Assembly: GCA_902481695.1 (NCBI GenBank)
Contig: CABSXY010000046.1
Location: 1-10,851, forward strand
DNA length: 10,851 nucleotides
Source: an uncultured Haemophilus sp.
Lineage (GTDB): Bacteria; Pseudomonadota; Gammaproteobacteria; Enterobacterales; Pasteurellaceae
Reading direction: 5' to 3'
The notes under the pieces were generated by a model. The model had not been told where the DNA came from, did not search any database, and saw only the letters and a list, made by a program, of their open reading frames with translations. Made by a program: the position numbers and the translations under genes. This document shows positions 6,324 through 10,851 of this stretch, piece by piece; position 1 is the first letter of the stretch, and each line of letters begins with the position of its first letter.

Positions 6324-7415
6324 ATGCAACTACCCGTTTCCCAATATACCGAACTTCTGCAAAAAAAGACTGAAAAACTGACCGCACTTTTGCAGCCTTT
6401 TAATGCCCCAGAAATAGCCGTGTTTGATTCGCCGACCAGCCATTATAGGATGCGTGCAGAATTTCGTATTTGGCATGATAAAGGCGATTTTTATCACATC
6501 ATGTTTGATCAAAGCACCTTGCAGCGTTATCGAGTGGATGAATTCCCGATTGCCAGTGAACTGATAAATCGCATGATGAAAGCCTTACTACCGTTGTTAA
6601 AAACGCAGGAAGTATTGCATAAAAAACTGTTTCAAATTGATTATTTGAGCACGCTTAGCAATAAAATTATTGTAAGCCTGCTTTACCACAAGCAACTTAC
6701 GGAAGAATGGCAAAATGCTGCCGAAAACTTGAAAGGCGAATTACAACAACTTGGTTTTGATGTGCAACTGATTGGTCGTGCGAGTAAACAAAAAATCTGT
6801 TTAGAGCAAGATTTTGTCGATGAAGTATTACCGATAAAAGGACGCAATTATGTTTATCGCCAAGTAGAAAATAGTTTTACTCAGCCAAATGCAGCCGTGA
6901 ATTGCAAGATGTTGGAATGGGCGATTGATTGCACTCAAGGTTCTCAGGGCGATTTATTAGAGCTGTACTGCGGCAACGGCAATTTCTCTATCGCCCTTGC
7001 ACAAAACTTCCGTAAAGTCCTTGCTACCGAAATCGCCAAGCCATCTGTTGCAGCTGCACAATTTAATATTGCGGAAAATGGTATAGATAATCTGCAAATT
7101 ATTCGTATGTCGGCAGAAGAATTTACCCAAGCAATGAATGGCCTACGTGAGTTTAATCGCTTAAAAGGCATTGATTTAAAAGCCTATCAATGCAATACGA
7201 TTTTTGTGGATCCACCACGAGCAGGGCTTGACCCTGACACGGTAAAACTGGTGCAGAATTACGATCGTATTTTGTATATTTCCTGCAATCCACATACCCT
7301 TTGTGAGAATTTGCAAACCCTAAGCCAAACCCACCGCATTGAAAAAGCGGCGCTGTTTGATCAATTCCCTTACACAGATCATATGGAAAGCGGTGTATGG
7401 CTGGTGAGAAAATAA
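6324..7415 (+). CDS. trmA: tRNA (uracil-5-)-methyltransferase
   Basis: Makes 5-methyluridine at position 54 in the T-loop of tRNAs (and of tmRNA in E. coli) using S-adenosylmethionine. The 363 aa are close to E. coli (366) and similar throughout. The SAM-binding motif LLELYCGNGNF is at 211-221, Q187 contacts the target base, FVDPPRAGLD with D296 is motif IV, C321 in SCNP is the nucleophile that attacks uracil C6, and E355 in DHMESG is the general base. There is no [4Fe-4S] cysteine cluster of the RlmC/RlmD kind, so TrmA is the better call. The ATG at 6324 aligns with the family start but lacks a Shine-Dalgarno sequence. The gene end overlaps rsmJ by 19 nt. Confidence 0.97.
   Translation: MQLPVSQYTELLQKKTEKLTALLQPFNAPEIAVFDSPTSHYRMRAEFRIWHDKGDFYHIMFDQSTLQRYRVDEFPIASELINRMMKALLPLLKTQEVLHKKLFQIDYLSTLSNKIIVSLLYHKQLTEEWQNAAENLKGELQQLGFDVQLIGRASKQKICLEQDFVDEVLPIKGRNYVYRQVENSFTQPNAAVNCKMLEWAIDCTQGSQGDLLELYCGNGNFSIALAQNFRKVLATEIAKPSVAAAQFNIAENGIDNLQIIRMSAEEFTQAMNGLREFNRLKGIDLKAYQCNTIFVDPPRAGLDPDTVKLVQNYDRILYISCNPHTLCENLQTLSQTHRIEKAALFDQFPYTDHMESGVWLVRK
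6381..6389 (-). repeat. DNA uptake signal sequence in trmA
   Basis: The complement of the exact USS core, with A/T-rich blocks on its 3' side. On the coding strand it gives Leu-Thr-Ala-Leu (residues 19-22). Confidence 0.92.
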
Positions 7416-8164
7416 AAATCCAACTTATTGCTGAAGCGGGAACATTGTCAGAATTGACCGCACTTTGTGCCCTACTCGGTATCGAACATTGTAGTGAAAG
7501 TCCACTTGCATTGGTGCAAACTGAAACTCATCTTGCCTTACGTAAACTGGATGAACCCAAATTGGGCGATGTGTTTGTGGATTTCGTAGCGGGTGCGATG
7601 GCACATCGTCGTAAATTCGGTGGTGGGCGTGGCGAAGCTATTGCCAAGGCCGTAGGCATCAAGGGTACTGAATTACCTAGCGTAATTGATGCCACAGCAG
7701 GACTCGGTCGAGATGCCTTTGTTTTAGCTTCTATCGGTTGCCAAGTGCGTTTAGTGGAACGCCATCCCGTGGTGTATTTGCTATTGCAGGATGGACTTAA
7801 CCGAGCCTATCAGGATGCAGAAATAGGCGAAATGATGCAGCAAAATATGCAATTATTGGACATTCATCATATTACCGAACTCAATCCACAAACCGAGAGT
7901 GCCGATGTGGTGTATTTAGATCCAATGTATCCGCACAAACAAAAATCTGCCCTAGTCAAAAAAGAAATGCGCGTATTCCAACATTTGGTTGGTGCCGATT
8001 TGGATGCCGATGAGCTCTTGACACCTGCGCTACAATTAGCCCGTAAACGCGTGGTGGTAAAACGTCCTGATTATGCGAAATTCTTAGCGCAAAAAGCGCC
8101 CCATGTTAGTCGTGAAACCAAAAATCACCGCTTTGATATTTATATGGGAGAAGCACGATGCTAA
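7397..8164 (+). CDS. rsmJ: 16S rRNA (guanine1516-N2)-methyltransferase
   Basis: Methylates N2 of G1516 in the 3' region of 16S rRNA using S-adenosylmethionine (formerly YhiQ). It is 255 aa, against 250 in E. coli. Conserved blocks are DEPKLGDVFVDFV, AMAHRRKFGGGRGEA (68-81), the SAM-binding motif DATAGLGRDAFVLAS (98-112), ERHPVV, the catalytic-type motif IV DPMYP (175-179) with HKQKSALVKKEMR, and VVKRPDYA. The start lies inside the end of trmA (19-nt overlap), with GGAAAG (7385-7390) 6 nt upstream, so translation is probably coupled. The N terminus is about five residues longer than in E. coli. The end overlaps rseC by 7 nt. Confidence 0.97.
   Translation: MAGEKIKIQLIAEAGTLSELTALCALLGIEHCSESPLALVQTETHLALRKLDEPKLGDVFVDFVAGAMAHRRKFGGGRGEAIAKAVGIKGTELPSVIDATAGLGRDAFVLASIGCQVRLVERHPVVYLLLQDGLNRAYQDAEIGEMMQQNMQLLDIHHITELNPQTESADVVYLDPMYPHKQKSALVKKEMRVFQHLVGADLDADELLTPALQLARKRVVVKRPDYAKFLAQKAPHVSRETKNHRFDIYMGEARC
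7457..7465 (-). repeat. DNA uptake signal sequence in rsmJ
   Basis: The complement of the exact USS core. On the coding strand it again gives Leu-Thr-Ala-Leu (residues 20-23). Confidence 0.92.
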
Positions 8165-8598
8165 AAGAAAGTGCCATTGTGATGAGTTATGATGCAGAAA
8201 CCGGTCTTGCTAAAGTGAAATGTCAGTCACAAAGCGCCTGTGGAGCTTGTTCGGCTAGAGAAGCCTGTGGAACAGCTTCCCTGTCTGAACTCAATGGAAA
8301 ACGAGGCGAACATATCTTCACGCTCGAAACCATTACGCCACTGCGTACAGGTCAAATGGTAGAAATCGGTCTAGAAGAAAAATCCATGTTATTTTCAGCA
8401 TTGTTAATGTATATCGTGCCACTTTTTACTTTATTGATTGCAACATTGCTTTCTAGCTATATCAGTGAAAATGAGCTCATCCGTGCGATTTTAATCTTTA
8501 TTTTGACCGCACTTTCCTTTGTGATGGTTAAACGTTACACCCGAAAACTTGACCAACAAACGGAGTTTCAGCCTATTTTATTGAGAGTGTTGTCCTAA
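8158..8598 (+). CDS. rseC: RseC/MucC family inner-membrane protein
   Basis: The protein is 146 aa. An N-terminal cytoplasmic region holds four cysteines (C22, C28, C31, C37; spacing C-x5-C-x2-C-x5-C), compatible with a metal or iron-sulfur site. Two membrane segments follow at about 78-100 and 107-125, then a basic tail. Family members work with the Rsx electron-transfer complex in reducing SoxR and are linked to sigma E control. In E. coli the gene ends the rpoE-rseA-rseB-rseC operon. Here it has no rpoE partners and is the last gene after rsmJ, overlapping it by 7 nt, with GGGAG at 8146-8150. It is therefore probably transcribed with the RNA methyltransferases. The family call is firm; the exact function is inferred. 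Confidence 0.9.
   Translation: MLKESAIVMSYDAETGLAKVKCQSQSACGACSAREACGTASLSELNGKRGEHIFTLETITPLRTGQMVEIGLEEKSMLFSALLMYIVPLFTLLIATLLSSYISENELIRAILIFILTALSFVMVKRYTRKLDQQTEFQPILLRVLS
8506..8514 (-). repeat. DNA uptake signal sequence in rseC
   Basis: The complement of the exact USS core, encoding Leu-Thr-Ala-Leu inside the second membrane segment (about residues 116-119). Confidence 0.92.
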
Positions 8599-8601
8599 AT
8601 A

Positions 8602-8643
8602 AAAAGAACAGTTGAAAACAATTAAATTTTCAACCGCTCTTTT
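8602..8643. terminator. Long A/T-flanked hairpin terminator, best in the leftward direction
   Basis: Arms at 8602-8618 and 8627-8643 are 17 nt each with an 8-nt loop. In + strand RNA there are two A-C mismatches. In minus-strand RNA these become G-U pairs, so the stem is unbroken, and it is followed by a run of Us. It therefore suits the leftward potE transcript best. The right arm contains ACCGCTCTT, one base from a USS core. Confidence 0.75.
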
Positions 8644-8671
8644 GTACTTTAAGCTTATTACTACTCGAAAG

Positions 8672-8703
8672 AGCCTACATGAAGATGTAGGCTTTTCTTT
8701 TTT
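8672..8703 (+). terminator. Intrinsic terminator after rseC
   Basis: A perfect 9-bp stem, AGCCTACAT (8672-8680) with ATGTAGGCT (8685-8693), has a GAAG tetraloop and is followed by TTTCTTTTTT (8694-8703). It ends the trmA-rsmJ-rseC operon. It lies just before the potE stop codon, between the converging genes. Confidence 0.9.
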
Positions 8704-8705
8704 AA

Positions 8706-10022
8706 TTAAGCTTGAGATTTTTTAAGGTCAAATTTGTAAGAAACAAAACCATACAATGTCCAACCGATAAAGGTCACAATTGAACCATATAACATCGCTT
8801 GCTCACCAGCTGCATAAAGCGCATAGATACTATAGAGTGAACCAATAAAGGCAACAAAGACGGTTGTTTTATATTTTTGTGGCGCAACATTCTCTGCTTT
8901 CAATAACACTGCAAGTGCTGCCATTGAGAGCAAGTATGGAATAACGTTTGTTACTACCGCTAAGTCCACCAACACATTGAATTGTTTATTTAATGATGGG
9001 CTAATTGTCATCAAAGAAAGTAAAGTTTGTAATGCAGTAATGGTCACCATACCAACGATTGGTGCATCTTTACTGGTAACTTTTTTGAAGAATGCTGGGA
9101 AATAACCTTCTTCTGCTGAAGATTTAAATACTTGGGCAATTGTAAACTGCCAGCCTAATAATGAACCAAAGCAAGACATCACCATTAAGCCCATGATGAC
9201 TTTACCGATTGTTTCATCAAACATATGAGCAAAGGCTAAACCGAATGGCGCTGTTGAATTAGCGAGTTCAAGGTTGGGTACAATACCTGCGATCACGTTA
9301 GTTGAAACGATATAAATTACCGCTGCCCCTAAAGTACCACCAAGTACTGCGATTGGTACGTTTTTCTCTGGATTTTCAACAGCATCAGCGTTTGCACAAG
9401 CTGATTCTAATCCTAAGAACGCCCATAATGTCATTGAAATAGATACACCGATCGCTTCAAAAGTAGGTACATTGTGTGGGTTCCAAGAATTTACATACAT
9501 TGTACCATCAAACCATTTCCAACCAATGATTGAAATACCTACCACAGGAATGATTACGCCCCAAATGGTGAATGAACTGATATTACCAGTGATTCTTGCA
9601 CCACCAAAGTTAAGAACGGTTGCAAGCCAAAGAGTGAAGATTGTCCATAATGCGATAGAAAGTGGAGAAAGGGTTGCACCAAGGAACTCTGAGCCATAAC
9701 CCACAGCAGAAATTGCGATTGCTGTATTGGCAATAACTAATGATACACCGTAAGTGTAGTTTGCCATGAAGTTACCGGCTTTACCGAAAGAGTATTCCGC
9801 ATAACCGCCCATACCACCAGATTTTTTACTAAACATACCGCATTGTGCGAATGCATAAGCTAAGGCTGTTGAACCAACGGCTGTTACAAGCCAAGAAACG
9901 ATGGAAATAGTCCCAATTTCGGCTAATTTGGTCGGTAACATAATGATACCGGAACCCATCATATTAACCATGGTAAGAATGGTGAGTTGTACCACACCAA
10001 TTTTATTACTTTTAGCACTCAT
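8706..10022 (-). CDS. potE: Putrescine-ornithine antiporter PotE
   Basis: An inner-membrane APC-family transporter that exchanges external ornithine for internal putrescine; at neutral pH it can also take up putrescine with protons. The 438 aa (E. coli 439) have about 12 hydrophobic segments and the unwound helix-1 motif GSGI at 23-26. Residues tied to putrescine handling in E. coli are conserved with an offset of one: C61, E76, Y91, W200, E206, W291. The pairing with speF upstream distinguishes it from the lysine/cadaverine antiporter CadB. AGGAG (10031-10035) lies 8 nt before the ATG. Transcription probably comes from upstream of speF, outside this window. The gene ends at the convergent terminators. 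Confidence 0.97.
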   Translation of the reverse strand: MSAKSNKIGVVQLTILTMVNMMGSGIIMLPTKLAEIGTISIVSWLVTAVGSTALAYAFAQCGMFSKKSGGMGGYAEYSFGKAGNFMANYTYGVSLVIANTAIAISAVGYGSEFLGATLSPLSIALWTIFTLWLATVLNFGGARITGNISSFTIWGVIIPVVGISIIGWKWFDGTMYVNSWNPHNVPTFEAIGVSISMTLWAFLGLESACANADAVENPEKNVPIAVLGGTLGAAVIYIVSTNVIAGIVPNLELANSTAPFGLAFAHMFDETIGKVIMGLMVMSCFGSLLGWQFTIAQVFKSSAEEGYFPAFFKKVTSKDAPIVGMVTITALQTLLSLMTISPSLNKQFNVLVDLAVVTNVIPYLLSMAALAVLLKAENVAPQKYKTTVFVAFIGSLYSIYALYAAGEQAMLYGSIVTFIGWTLYGFVSYKFDLKKSQA

Positions 10023-10037
10023 AATTTATACTCCTAC

Positions 10038-10075
10038 AAGTGCGGTCAAAAAATCAGATGTTTTTAACCGCACTT
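10038..10075. repeat. Inverted pair of USS cores forming a hairpin upstream of potE
   Basis: AAGTGCGGT (10038-10046, + strand) and its complement ACCGCACTT (10067-10075) face each other. With the A-run (10048-10053) and T-run (10061-10065) between them, they can form a 14-bp stem with one mismatch. A T-run follows only on the + strand (to 10080), so on the speF-potE transcript it is not a standard terminator. It begins two bases upstream of the potE ribosome binding site. Confidence 0.88.
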
Positions 10076-10094
10076 TTTTTGTTTGTGCTGAGAG

Positions 10095-10119
10095 GGTTAT
10101 GAGGAAAAACCTCATAACC
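10095..10119 (-). other. Hairpin just after speF
   Basis: GGTTATGAGG (10095-10104) and CCTCATAACC (10110-10119) form a perfect 10-bp stem with a 5-nt loop, 8 nt after the speF stop codon. No U-run follows leftward, so it more likely protects or marks the speF mRNA 3' end than terminates transcription. Confidence 0.6.
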
Positions 10120-10127
10120 TCACTTTA

Positions 10128-10851
10128 TTAATAGTCAGTTAAAACATAGCCATATGCACGAGTACGTCCATCAGGGTCTTTTTGTAAGTAAACCCCTTGG
10201 ATTTCAGGTGCAAAGCCAGGTAATGTGTTGATACCTTCTTCTAATGCAAGGAAGTATTTTTGTGCAGTTGAACTCCATCTTTCTCCTGGAACCACACATA
10301 ACACACCTGGAGGATAAGGTAACGCACCTTCCGCAGCCACACGACCAACAATGTCTGTTAATGGAACAAGTTCAACTTTGTTACGAACGAATTCAATATT
10401 CGCATCGTGTGGATTTAACGCATATTCCGGTAATGTTGCTTTGCGGAATAGGTCTTTTTGAAGTTGTTTTACATTACGGCTTACATAAAGGTCATGCATT
10501 TCTTGGCATAATTGACGGATGGTGTAGCCTTTATAACGGTCTTCATTGTTTTTATACACAGTTGGCAATACATCTTTTAATAAAGAGTCTTGTTTAATGT
10601 GTTTTTCAAACAAGGCGATTTGAGCAACCAAAGTTTGCATTTTGGTGAGGGTTTCTGCCGGAGTGAGCAAGAATAAGATTGAGTTCAAGTCACATTTTTC
10701 CGGAATAATACCGTTTTCACGTAAGTAGTTTGCAAGAATGGTCGCTGGAATACCGAAGTCTTCATATTCACCATTTTCTAAGCTGATACCTGGAGTGGTA
10801 AGCAAGAATTTACATGGGTCAACGAAGTATTGTTCATCAGCATAGCCTTCA
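10128..10851 (-). CDS. speF: Ornithine decarboxylase, inducible type (C-terminal part, cut by window edge)
   Basis: A PLP-dependent fold-type I decarboxylase that turns ornithine into putrescine, consuming a proton. With PotE it forms an acid-resistance and polyamine system. Only the last 240 codons are visible. The frame runs open past position 10851 (visible start EGYADEQYFVDPCK), so the N-terminal domain and PLP lysine lie outside. Conserved C-terminal features are DPCK-LLTTPGI, FGIPATILANYLRE, the DLNSILFLLTPAE stretch, QLCQEMHDLY, EGALPYPPGVLCVVPGE, EEGINTLPGFAPEIQGVY and the stop at 10128. The order speF then potE matches the inducible operon, not the biosynthetic speC. A speFL-type regulatory leader, if present, would lie beyond the right edge. 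Confidence 0.95.
   Translation of the reverse strand, partial: EGYADEQYFVDPCKFLLTTPGISLENGEYEDFGIPATILANYLRENGIIPEKCDLNSILFLLTPAETLTKMQTLVAQIALFEKHIKQDSLLKDVLPTVYKNNEDRYKGYTIRQLCQEMHDLYVSRNVKQLQKDLFRKATLPEYALNPHDANIEFVRNKVELVPLTDIVGRVAAEGALPYPPGVLCVVPGERWSSTAQKYFLALEEGINTLPGFAPEIQGVYLQKDPDGRTRAYGYVLTDY

Noticed and set aside
10023..10127. A riboswitch or polyamine-sensing leader upstream of potE
   Set aside because: The gap contains two simple hairpins and a USS pair but no complex conserved aptamer-like fold that I can recognise. A known-type speF leader would lie upstream of speF, outside the window.
10128..10851. A short separate gene starting near 10805
   Set aside because: The frame stays open to the window edge and continues the SpeF sequence upstream (VDPCK before LLTTPG). 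The apparent start is an internal TTG.
1..10851. A phage, insertion sequence, CRISPR, toxin-antitoxin, defence island or tRNA gene
   Set aside because: Almost every base is assigned to core genes or short gaps. The only repeated element is the dispersed 9-base USS core, and no transposase, integrase, regular spacer array or tRNA cloverleaf was seen.

Overview
This is an AT-rich stretch of chromosome from the gamma-proteobacterial family Pasteurellaceae, very probably the genus Haemophilus. The strongest clue is the 9-base core AAGTGCGGT (or its complement). It occurs eight times exactly in 10.85 kb, is often followed by A/T-rich blocks, and is the Haemophilus-type DNA uptake signal sequence (USS). 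The proteins are close relatives of E. coli core proteins. The window alone does not settle the species; H. influenzae, H. parainfluenzae and their relatives all fit.

Layout, left to right. (1) Leftward: a TPR plus GT-A-like glycosyltransferase gene (9-1238), preceded by gpt (1318-1776). (2) Rightward: pepD (1888-3336), divergent from gpt across a 111-nt region. That region holds two face-to-face promoter candidates bracketed by an 8-bp inverted repeat. (3) A strong bidirectional terminator (3348-3383) separates pepD from the leftward pair mobA (4319-4885) and htpX (3389-4237). (4) Rightward: yihD (4952-5218), dsbA (5228-5833) and maoP (5887-6222), closed by a terminator at 6231-6264. (5) Rightward: trmA (6324-7415), rsmJ (7397-8164) and rseC (8158-8598), which overlap one another and form an operon. 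Its promoter candidate lies so close to trmA that the leader would be only about 10 nt. (6) Two tandem hairpins (8602-8643, 8672-8703) lie where this operon converges with the leftward speF-potE pair. potE is complete (8706-10022) and speF is cut by the right window edge (10128 onward). The speF-potE gap contains two hairpins, one made of an inverted USS pair placed next to the potE ribosome binding site.

Roles: purine salvage (gpt), peptide breakdown (pepD), envelope proteolysis (htpX), molybdenum cofactor finishing (mobA), periplasmic disulfide formation (dsbA), chromosome organisation (maoP), tRNA and rRNA methylation (trmA, rsmJ), a membrane redox or stress factor (rseC), and ornithine decarboxylation with putrescine export (speF-potE). 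This is mainly core housekeeping DNA. I see no phage, insertion sequence, CRISPR, toxin-antitoxin or defence locus, and no gene-free stretch longer than about 110 nt. I do not see a convincing undescribed system. The most useful leads are regulatory (the gpt/pepD control region, the speF-potE intergenic hairpins, the short-leader trmA promoter) plus the uncharacterised TPR-glycosyltransferase.
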